DNA of 37,216 bases, from positions 1 to 37,216 of the forward strand of contig JAATFW010000343.1 of assembly GCA_015654985.1 (NCBI GenBank), written 5' to 3'. The notes beneath the pieces are model-generated. The model saw only the letters and a program-made list of their open reading frames with translations. It was not told where the DNA came from and ran no database searches. The translations under genes were made by a program, and so were the position numbers. Origin of the DNA: Sphingobacteriales bacterium (GTDB lineage: Bacteria > Bacteroidota > Bacteroidia > Sphingobacteriales > Sphingobacteriaceae). This document shows, piece by piece, positions 1-6,483 of the stretch; within the stretch, counting starts at the first letter, position 1; the number at the start of each line of letters is the position of its first letter.

Positions 1-1428
1 AAAAGCAGAGATCAGTACCGCCGCGCCTATTACTACACCGAACTCTCTGAAGAGCCTCCCCACAAAGCCCTCAAGGAATATTACAGGAAGGAACACTGCC
101 GCCAGGGTGATTGAAATAGAGATCACTGCTATGAAGATCTCGTTGGCCCCCTTGATGGCGGCCTGGATAGGCGGCATTCCTTCTTCTACTTTCTTGAAAA
201 TATTCTCCGTTACCACAATACCGTCGTCTACCACTAGTCCTGTTGCCAGAACGATTGCCAGCAGCGTAAGCACATTGACTGAAAAGCCCATGAGATACAT
301 GATGAAGAAGGTGGCAATCAGTGAAACCGGAATATCTATCAATGGCCTGAATGCAATTCCCCAGTCGCGGAAGAACAGGTAAATGATGAGGATTACCAGG
401 ATCAGGGAAAGGAGAATGGTTTCGGCTACTTCAGTAACAGACTTTTTAATAAACAGGGTGTTGTCTACAGCGATATCCAGTTTGATATCAGCAGGCAGTT
501 CCTTTTTCAGTTGCTCGTAACGTTCATGAAAAGCCGCTGCGATCTGAAGGTAATTAGTTCCCGGCTGCGGAATGATAGCAAGCCCTACCATTGGTTCGCC
601 CGACTGGGTCATTTCTGTTTCAGTATTTTCAGGGCCGAGCGTGGCAGTGCCGATATCTTTGAACCGGATAATTTTATCGCCATTCGTGCGGATGATCAGG
701 TTGCTGAACTGCTCCTCGTCGGAGAGGTTTCCCAGGGTCCTTACGCTCAGTTCTGTATTGGCCCCGGTTACTTTTCCTGAGGGAAGCTCTACATTCTCCT
801 GCTCAAGGGCCGTTCTGATGTCGGCAACGGTAAGGCCAAAGGAGGCAAGTTTCATAGGGTCGATCCAGAGGCGCATGGCATATCTCTTCTGACCCCAGAT
901 CTGCACGCTGCTTATGCCTGGAATAGTCTGGAGCCGCTCGGAAATAACGTTCTCGGCGTAATCGCTCAATGCCAGTTGATCGCGTTTACTGCTCTGGACG
1001 GTCATCGTAATAATAGGATCGGAATCGGCATCTGCTTTTGACACGACCGGAGGAGCATCTATGTCCTGGGGCAGGCTGCGTGATGCCTGCGAAACCTTGT
1101 CGCGTACATCGTTGGCTGCTTCCTCCAGGTTTTTATCAAGATTAAACTCAATGGTGATGTTACTCGATCCCTGGTTACTGGAAGAAGTGATATTTCTGAT
1201 CCCGTCAATCGAATTAATTGATTTTTCAAGCGGCTCTGTGATCTGCGACTCTATAATATCGGGATTGGCACCTGAGTAACTCGTGCGGACAGAAATTATC
1301 GCGGGGTCAATAGACGGAAACTCCCGTACACCCAGGTAAGTAAATCCTATAATCCCGAATAATATCAGGACCAGGTTCATTACAATGGTAAATACCGGCC
1401 GCTTTATGCTGATGGTTGATAAACTCAT
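1..1428 (-). CDS. RND multidrug efflux transporter, inner-membrane subunit (partial, N-terminal 476 codons)
   Basis: This is the proton-driven pump subunit of an AcrB/MexB-type tripartite efflux system, located in the inner membrane. The ORF track misses it because it runs off the left edge. Reading the minus strand from the ATG at 1428 gives MSLSTISIKRPVFTIVMNLV, the usual short cytoplasmic N-terminus and first membrane helix. The pore-domain text IDPMKLASFGLT follows, and then the helix with GLVVDDGIVVTENIF. Its Asp pair falls at about residues 401-402 and matches the essential proton-relay Asp407/Asp408 of AcrB. Family members are about 1000-1060 residues long, so a little under half is present. 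It starts 9 bp after the stop of the adaptor gene, which indicates one operon. The substrate cannot be told from sequence, and the outer-membrane TolC-like partner is not in the window. Confidence 0.95.
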   Translation of the reverse strand, partial: MSLSTISIKRPVFTIVMNLVLILFGIIGFTYLGVREFPSIDPAIISVRTSYSGANPDIIESQITEPLEKSINSIDGIRNITSSSNQGSSNITIEFNLDKNLEEAANDVRDKVSQASRSLPQDIDAPPVVSKADADSDPIITMTVQSSKRDQLALSDYAENVISERLQTIPGISSVQIWGQKRYAMRLWIDPMKLASFGLTVADIRTALEQENVELPSGKVTGANTELSVRTLGNLSDEEQFSNLIIRTNGDKIIRFKDIGTATLGPENTETEMTQSGEPMVGLAIIPQPGTNYLQIAAAFHERYEQLKKELPADIKLDIAVDNTLFIKKSVTEVAETILLSLILVILIIYLFFRDWGIAFRPLIDIPVSLIATFFIMYLMGFSVNVLTLLAIVLATGLVVDDGIVVTENIFKKVEEGMPPIQAAIKGANEIFIAVISISITLAAVFLPVIFLEGFVGRLFREFGVVIGAAVLISAF

Positions 1429-1437
1429 AATCTCCTG

Positions 1438-2511
1438 TTACTTTCCGCCGGTTTTTACTTTTACCGGACTTCCTTCTTTTAATGTCATGATCCCTGTTGT
1501 TAAAACGGTATCCCCTTCTTTTAATCCCGAAGTTACAAGTACATCTTTATCAGTTCTGACGGAGGTTTCTACTGCCACCGATTTGGCTTGTCCGTGGTCT
1601 GAAATAAATACAGTCTTCCCGTTTTGGACCGGTACAATGGCTTCAGTGGGGACCAGTATCGCTTTATTAACCGTTTTAAGCGGGAGCTGTATAGTGGCAA
1701 ACGAACCGGGGATAAGAGCGCCGTCGGGATTGGGTGCTTTCGCCCTCAGCTGAAGGGTCCGGGTAGAGGCTTCTACTCTTGGTTCTATTGCATAAACAGT
1801 GGCTGTATATTTATTATCCGATCCTGCTACAGTAAATAAAAAGCGGGTGTTGTTGCGAACCATGGTCGAGTATTTTTCAGGTACCGAGAACGTTACTTTT
1901 ACAGGATTGGTACTGACCAGGTTGGCAACAATGGTAGTAGGGGTAAGATATTCGCCTTCAGAAACTGAGCGTAGGCCGATCCTTCCGCTGAACGGGGCCG
2001 TAACCAGCGTTTTTGCCAGTTGTGCACGGATAAGCTGTGTCTGTGCTTTCAGAGAACGCAGATCTGCCAGGGCCACATCATATTCTTCCTGGCTTATTGC
2101 TTCTTTTTCAAGGAGTAACTTAGCCCTTCTTTCGGTCTCTGCAGCCAGGTTCTGTTTGGTTAAAGCCTGTGCAAGCTGTGCGCGTAATTCAGAATCATCG
2201 ATCCGGAGTAAAACCTGACCCTTCGAAATATTGCTGCCTTCATTGAAAGAAATGCGCCGTACTATTCCCTGCACTTCGCTCCTGATCTGAACCTCCTCGT
2301 TAGCGTCAATAGATCCGGTAACAGCAAGGTTGTTGGCAAACTCTGATGCTTTTACCACTACTCCCCTTACGGATGCAGGTCTTTGCGCTGACCCCCCTTG
2401 CGCAGGCCCTCCGCTTTCCGTATCAGTGCTTTTATTTTTCTTTATTCTATACACTATCAGAGAACCAATGCCAATGATCAGTACAGCATAAACGATATAT
2501 TTAATTTTCAT
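1438..2511 (-). CDS. RND efflux periplasmic adaptor (membrane fusion protein, HlyD/AcrA type)
   Basis: This 357-residue protein is the periplasmic adaptor that links the RND pump to an outer-membrane channel. The N-terminus (MKIKYIVYAVLIIGIGSLIV) is a membrane anchor with no lipobox. A lipoyl half-motif follows (GSIDANEEVQIRSEVQGIV), then an alpha-hairpin of about 70 residues rich in Leu/Ala/Gln (LRAQLAQALTKQNLAAE). The second lipoyl half (LVTAPFSGRIGLRSVSEGEY), the beta-barrel and the membrane-proximal domain (LKEGDTVLTTGIMTLKEGSP) complete it. It is the first gene of the minus-strand efflux operon and lies 9 bp before the pump gene. It is divergent from the M61 peptidase gene across a long intergenic region, where any local operator would be expected. 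No regulator gene is adjacent. Confidence 0.95.
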   Translation of the reverse strand: MKIKYIVYAVLIIGIGSLIVYRIKKNKSTDTESGGPAQGGSAQRPASVRGVVVKASEFANNLAVTGSIDANEEVQIRSEVQGIVRRISFNEGSNISKGQVLLRIDDSELRAQLAQALTKQNLAAETERRAKLLLEKEAISQEEYDVALADLRSLKAQTQLIRAQLAKTLVTAPFSGRIGLRSVSEGEYLTPTTIVANLVSTNPVKVTFSVPEKYSTMVRNNTRFLFTVAGSDNKYTATVYAIEPRVEASTRTLQLRAKAPNPDGALIPGSFATIQLPLKTVNKAILVPTEAIVPVQNGKTVFISDHGQAKSVAVETSVRTDKDVLVTSGLKEGDTVLTTGIMTLKEGSPVKVKTGGK

Positions 2512-2547
2512 TAGAACAGTTTGTTTTTTTAATGGTGTTCATAGAGA

Positions 2548-2626
2548 AGAACGCTTCGCTAAGTTTTCACTATTGTTTGCTTTTTCTGCTTTTAAGGGTA
2601 TTCAAGGAGAACACTTTGCTAAGTTT
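2548..2626. repeat. Two direct copies of a degenerate 19-bp intergenic repeat
   Basis: The copies at 2548-2566 and 2608-2626 share AGAAC(G/A)CTT(C/T)GCTAAGTTT with a 60-bp period. Read on the other strand they give AAACTTAGC-AAG-GTTCT. That resembles the AACTTAGCG/CTTTGCG-style low-complexity repeats scattered between Bacteroidota genes. There is no coding reading that explains the similarity. Copy number elsewhere in the genome cannot be judged from this window. Confidence 0.5.
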
Positions 2627-2759
2627 ATCCCGGTTTGTGAGCTTCCGCACATACTCATGGTGGTTTCATATTCCGAATGTGATCCGTCTAAGTTAATCAG
2701 TAAATTGAGAACTTCCCGGAATACCAATACTCAAAAAGAGCAATTATATTTTGAAACTC

Positions 2760-2806
2760 CAAAATTACTCTTGTAAGTATCAAATAGTAGGGTGTATCAA
2801 CTATTT
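2760..2806 (-). promoter_or_regulatory. Possible efflux-operon promoter with operator-like repeats
   Basis: On the minus strand a TAATTTTG box (plus 2760-2767) fits the Bacteroidota -7 consensus TAnnTTTG. Immediately upstream lie two GTATCAA direct repeats (2777-2783 and 2794-2800, 17 bp apart) and an inverted pair AAATAGT/ACTATTT (2782-2788 and 2800-2806). These would cover the -33 region, where a repressor of an efflux operon commonly binds. No good -33 TTTG is present at 19-20 bp. The assignment to the minus-strand operon, rather than to the plus-strand peptidase gene, is inference. Confidence 0.3.
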
Positions 2807-2893
2807 TACTTAAATCCTTTCTTTGTACTTAAATCTTTCTATATAAAACTTCCGTTATGTATTTTGGGCTGTTCACATTCGGTCTATTTCCAT

Positions 2894-2901
2894 TACTTTT
2901 G
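2894..2901 (+). promoter_or_regulatory. Candidate -7 box (TACTTTTG) for the M61 peptidase gene
   Basis: TACTTTTG matches TAnnTTTG and lies 9 nt before the ATG at 2911. It favours that ATG over the upstream-most ATG at 2857. No TTTG lies at the normal 19-20 bp upstream distance, so support is partial. Confidence 0.35.
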
Positions 2902-2910
2902 CAATTATTT

Positions 2911-4725
2911 ATGTACAGATACTTTTTTACAGCACTTATTTTTATGATATCTTCTCTTAAAGAGGTTCAGGCGCAGGCAGAAATTTCTTTTCTGGTATCC
3001 TTTTCTGAACCGCAGGCCCACTATGCCGATGTTGAAATCCAACTATCAGGGAATAAAAAGGATTTTGTGGATTTTAAAATGCCAGTATGGGCTCCGGGAT
3101 CTTATCTTGTGAGGGAGTTTGCTAAAAATGTTGAAGGTTTTTATGCAAAAGATGCAACGGACAGGTCTCTTGCCGTACAGAAAATAAACAAAAATACATG
3201 GCGGGTCTCTGCCGGGGGAAAGGAAACTATTAAAGTTGCTTACCGTGTGTATGCTTATGAATTATCTGTCAGGACCAGCTTTATAGATGATTCTCATGCT
3301 TTTCTCTCACCTACGGGAATTTTTATGTACGCCGGTGGGCTGATCAGTCATCCTGCCACTGTCACCATTAAACCTTACGGCACCTGGAAGAAGATCTCTA
3401 CCGGATTGACTCCTGTAAAGGGTAAGGAGAATACTTTTTATGCCCCCGATTTTGATATTCTGTATGATTCGCCTTTTGAGGTTGGCAATCAGGATGTGTT
3501 TGACTTTGAGGCTGCAGGTGTTAAACATGAGGTTGCTATGTATGGGGGAGGTAATTATGATAAGACACGCCTTGCCGCCGATATGGCAAAGCTGGTAGAA
3601 GAGGAAACGGCGATCTTTAAGGAAAATCCGAATAAACACTATGTTTTCATTGTTCATAATACCCAAAGCGGCGGCGGGGGACTGGAACATTTAAACTCTA
3701 CTGTTCTCGGGGCCCCGCGTCTGAGCTATGCCAGTGAAACCGGTTATAAAAATTTCCTTGGCCTGGTGGCGCATGAATATTTTCATTTGTGGAATGTTAA
3801 GCGCCTGCGTCCGGCAGCATTAGGCCCTTTCGATTACGATAATGAAAATTATACTCCGGATCTGTGGGTGGCTGAAGGCTTTACTGCTTATTATGATAAT
3901 ATGATGCTGAGAAGGGCCGGCTTTTATTCCCCTGAAAAGTATCTTGAGGCGCTTTGCGACGATATTGAGAAAGTTGAGAACCAGGCAGGCAGCAAAATTC
4001 AGCCGGTAAGTGAAGCGAGTTTCGACGCCTGGATCAAATATTACAGGCCGAATGAAAATTCAAAGAACTCAACAATATCATATTATAATAAAGGAGCCCT
4101 GCTGGGGATGATCCTTGATCTGGAAATATTGAATGCCACTAAAGGGCAGAAAGGGTTGGATGATGTAATGAGTGGGATGTACGATGAGTATTATAAGCAT
4201 CAGAAGCGCGGTTATACCAGTGAAGAGTTTAAATCAATGGCCGAAAAGGTATCAGGCATCTCTCTTGATGATTTTTACAGGAACTATGTTTATGGCATAG
4301 CTCCGCTTAATTATAATTTACATTTGGGCCATGCAGGTTTAAATCTTGTTAATGATAATGCCGGGAAGAACACTTCGTCGTTAGGGATTACAACTGTTGT
4401 TAAGGAGGACCGTTTTCTTGTTGGTTCTGTAATAAGAGGGGGTGCCGCATGGACCGATGGTTTAAATGTGAATGATGAAATTATTGCTGTAGATGGTTAC
4501 CGTGTTACAGGTGCTACCGATGCTTTGCGCACTACCGACCTTGATAAACTTATTGCTGAAAGAAAGGCGGGCGACAGGGTGAATGTTCTTATTTCAAGAG
4601 ATGGCTTAGTAATAAGCCGGGAGGTAACGCTTAAGGCAAGTGAAACCGGTAAATACAGAATAGAGGCAGATAAAAATGCAAGCCTGGAACAACTGGCTTT
4701 GAGGAAAAAATGGCTGAAACTTTAA
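2911..4725 (+). CDS. M61-family metallopeptidase with C-terminal PDZ domain (glycyl aminopeptidase-like)
   Basis: This is an exported zinc peptidase of family M61, about 604 residues long. The ORF track begins at 2857, but the ATG at 2911 gives a clean signal peptide (MYRYFFTALIFMISS, ending near VQAQAE) and sits just after a -7 box. The N-terminal beta domain contains the family's PGSYLVREFAKN-type segment (about residues 70-80). The thermolysin-like core has HEYFHLWNVKRL (HExxH at about residues 288-292), and the third zinc ligand is in WVAEGFTAYYDNM. A PDZ domain follows near the C-terminus (VIRGGAAWTDGLNVNDEIIAVDG). Family enzymes release N-terminal Gly or Ala, though the physiological substrate in Bacteroidota is unknown. 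The gene is monocistronic or heads a run towards lutB, from which it is separated by an inverted repeat. Confidence 0.93.
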   Translation: MYRYFFTALIFMISSLKEVQAQAEISFLVSFSEPQAHYADVEIQLSGNKKDFVDFKMPVWAPGSYLVREFAKNVEGFYAKDATDRSLAVQKINKNTWRVSAGGKETIKVAYRVYAYELSVRTSFIDDSHAFLSPTGIFMYAGGLISHPATVTIKPYGTWKKISTGLTPVKGKENTFYAPDFDILYDSPFEVGNQDVFDFEAAGVKHEVAMYGGGNYDKTRLAADMAKLVEEETAIFKENPNKHYVFIVHNTQSGGGGLEHLNSTVLGAPRLSYASETGYKNFLGLVAHEYFHLWNVKRLRPAALGPFDYDNENYTPDLWVAEGFTAYYDNMMLRRAGFYSPEKYLEALCDDIEKVENQAGSKIQPVSEASFDAWIKYYRPNENSKNSTISYYNKGALLGMILDLEILNATKGQKGLDDVMSGMYDEYYKHQKRGYTSEEFKSMAEKVSGISLDDFYRNYVYGIAPLNYNLHLGHAGLNLVNDNAGKNTSSLGITTVVKEDRFLVGSVIRGGAAWTDGLNVNDEIIAVDGYRVTGATDALRTTDLDKLIAERKAGDRVNVLISRDGLVISREVTLKASETGKYRIEADKNASLEQLALRKKWLKL

Positions 4726-4727
4726 AA

Positions 4728-4816
4728 GACAGTTAGAAATTAGTTTTTAGAGTTAGCGGCGGTCAGGATTAATACTGATAAAAACTGATTATAACTATAA
4801 CAAACTCAAAACTGTC
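4728..4816. repeat. Imperfect inverted repeat with 7-nt periodicity between M61 and lutB
   Basis: GACAGTT (4728-4734) is perfectly complementary to AACTGTC (4810-4816), and inner GAGTT/AACTC elements continue the symmetry. In the left arm TTAG recurs at 4733, 4740, 4747 and 4753 (steps of 7, 7 and 6). This resembles the heptad arrays at 6222-6393 and 33672-33702. It could act as a transcription barrier after the peptidase gene, but there is no U-tract. Confidence 0.5.
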
Positions 4817-4837
4817 AGAATTATTGAGTAAAACATT

Positions 4838-4845
4838 TAACTTCG
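4838..4845 (+). promoter_or_regulatory. Candidate -7 box (TAACTTCG) directly before lutB
   Basis: TAACTTCG is a one-mismatch version of TAnnTTTG and ends exactly 4 nt before the lutB ATG. Transcription from it would give a leaderless or nearly leaderless mRNA. There is no TTTG/TTG at the expected -33 distance. The same 4-nt spacing occurs at gatA and rlmN. Confidence 0.35.
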
Positions 4846-4849
4846 CTAT

Positions 4850-6228
4850 ATGACAAAATTTGCTGAGGATTTTCAGGGAGCGGCAGAAGAGAAAGCATTT
4901 GATTTAGACCACCGTCGTATTATAAATTTTAATATCGGAAGGTATCATACTGCTGTAGAGCGGGGTTTGTCGAAACTTGCGACTCTGGAGGCCTCCAAAA
5001 GAAAGGCACATGCCATTAAATGGAAGGTGATGGAGAACCTGGATAAGCTGTTACCGGAGTTTGAAGCAAATTTTCAGAAGAGGGGTGGTAAAGTAATCTG
5101 GGCGAATGATGCGGAGGAGGCTAACGACGAAATTCTGAAGATCATCCGTAAAGCTCATGCAAAAACTGTTATAAAATCGAAGTCGATGACTACGGAAGAA
5201 ATTCATCTGAATGAATTTCTCGGGGAGCACCAGATAGAATCTGTAGAAAGTGATCTTGGCGAGTATATTGTGCAATTGCTGGGACAGAAACCTTATCATA
5301 TTGTAACTCCGGCCATGCATCTCAGTAAAGAGGACATCGCCAGGCTGTTCCACGAAAAGTTTGGTACTGCGCCAGACTCCACACCCGAACAGCTAACTCT
5401 TAAAGCAAGAGAGCTGCTGCGCGAAAAGTACACTACGGCAGACGTAGGCATCACCGGCGGTAATTTTCTTATTGCTGATACGGGCAGTATTGCATTGACT
5501 GAAAATGAAGGGAATGCACGGCTCTCTACTACCTTCCCTAAAATTCATATTGCTATAGTTGGAATTGAAAAATTAATCCCTTCCGTTACAGATCTCGACC
5601 TGTTCTGGCCGCTTCTGGCTACACATGGCACTGGTCAGAATCTTACTGTATATAACACTATTCTTGGAGGCCCGCGGCAGCCTGGGGAAACCGATGGTCC
5701 GGAGGAAATGTATGAATCCTGCTGGATAACGGACGTACTGACCTGCTTGCCCAAAAAGAGCAACGTCAGGGATTGTATTGTATCCGGTGTGGAGCTTGTT
5801 TAAATGCCTGCCCTGTTTATAAAAATATAGGTGGCCATACTTATCAAACTACGTATAGCGGCCCTATAGGTTCTGTCATAACTCCTCATTTCAGGGGGAT
5901 GGAAGAATTTAAACATCTTAGTTACGCTTCGAGCCTTTGCGGCAAGTGTACTGAAGTTTGCCCTGTTAAAATAGATATTCATAAAATGCTTCTGCTAAAC
6001 CGGCGCGACGCTGTTTCTGAAGGACTGGCGTCCAAAGCGGAAAAGCTGGGATGGCTGGGCTGGAAACGGGGGATGCTTAAAAGAAGTCTGATGGACTTTG
6101 TGGGCGGCAAGATGAAAAACTTCCTGATGAGGACTTTCTTTAGGAAAAGCTGGGGGAAATACCGGGAAATGCCTGAAGTTGCTGAGAAATCATTCAGTAA
6201 ACTGTGGAAGGAAGGGAAGAGGTTGTAA
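4850..6228 (+). pseudogene. lutB: LutB-type lactate-utilisation iron-sulfur protein, interrupted by a -1 frameshift
   Basis: LutB belongs to the LutABC complex that oxidises L-lactate to pyruvate. It carries a LUD domain and a ferredoxin-like region with two [4Fe-4S] sites. The track shows two ORFs (4850-5803 and 5773-6228). The first carries the LUD domain (for example TADVGITGGNFLIADTGSI), then runs into nonsense (CWITDVLTCL) after residue 289. The second begins with a TTG and carries CIRCGACLNACP and CGKCTEVCP. Switching frame after the GAA codon at 5714-5716, so that the next codon is read from 5716, gives ILLDNGRTDLLAQ and then the cluster motif. That is the expected LutB junction. Rejoined, the protein is about 459 residues, a normal LutB length. 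One missing base explains the split; it may be a real mutation or a sequencing error. lutA and lutC are not adjacent. Confidence 0.9.
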
Positions 6229-6393
6229 GTTATAAGTTATAAGTTGTAAGTTGTGGGTTGTAAGTTGTGAGTTAAGATCTGAATGCCTAATGAGGTCTTT
6301 TTCATTTAATCTTACACTGAGGGCCATGCAGATGTATATTTATCACCCTATAACTCATCACCCATCACTCATAATTCATAATTCATCACTCAT
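6222..6393. repeat. Mirror-image tandem heptad repeat arrays downstream of lutB
   Basis: The left array has eight in-phase 7-mers from 6222 to 6277: GTTGTAA, GTTATAA twice, GTTGTAA, GTTGTGG, GTTGTAA, GTTGTGA and a decayed last unit. The first unit contains the lutB stop codon. The right array has six in-phase 7-mers from 6352 to 6393 (AACTCAT, CACCCAT, CACTCAT, AATTCAT twice, CACTCAT) and is the complement of the same consensus, RTGAGTT. About 74 bp separate the arms. The track ORF 6251-6454 is an artefact of translating this repeat. Further AACTCA/AACTAATAAC text follows near 6405-6425. Confidence 0.8.
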
Positions 6394-6428
6394 ACCGTTT
6401 TTTAACTCACAATCAACTAATAACTTTA

Positions 6429-6459
6429 TTTGCTCTTTCGGTGTAGAGTTGTAGTTTTG
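6429..6459 (+). promoter_or_regulatory. maeB promoter (Bacteroidota sigma-ABfr type)
   Basis: TTTG (6429-6432), a 19-bp spacer and TAGTTTTG (6452-6459) match the -33/-7 consensus TTTG-N19-TAnnTTTG in full. The -7 box ends 24 nt before the maeB ATG, which predicts a leader of about 15-20 nt. Confidence 0.7.
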
Positions 6460-6483
6460 CTTCTTCCCAACATATAGATTATA

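Larger units (their letters stand above)
2512..2910. other. Long divergent intergenic region between efflux operon and M61 peptidase gene
   Basis: About 400 bp (345 bp to the upstream-most possible start of the peptidase ORF) contain no gene I can support. The 67-codon ORF in the track (2573-2776) has no recognisable composition and is built partly from a repeat. The region holds two copies of an AGAAC-CTT-GCTAAGTTT repeat 60 bp apart. It also has a pair of GTATCAA direct repeats and a 7-bp inverted repeat near 2777-2806, and two TACTTAAATC-TTTC direct repeats at 2807-2821 and 2826-2839 with a 19-bp period. A TAnnTTTG box on the minus strand at 2760-2767 could drive the efflux operon with a leader of about 240 nt. 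Confidence 0.6.

Noticed and set aside
107-1279. Several plus-strand ORFs over 1-1400
   Set aside because: They are antisense shadows of the RND pump gene, which is open through the left edge on the minus strand.
2573-2776. 67-codon plus-strand ORF in the efflux intergenic region
   Set aside because: It overlaps the repeat pair, has no recognisable protein character and no start signals.
5700-5803. Programmed -1 frameshift in lutB
   Set aside because: There is no slippery X-XXY-YYZ heptamer or downstream pseudoknot at 5711-5718, and LutB is not known to use recoding. A one-base deletion is simpler.
6222-6393. CRISPR array
   Set aside because: The unit is 7 nt with no spacers, and no cas genes are present.
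6251-6454. 67-codon ORF after lutB
   Set aside because: It is a translation of the heptad arrays (HPITHHPSLIIHNSSLI-type periodic text), not a gene.
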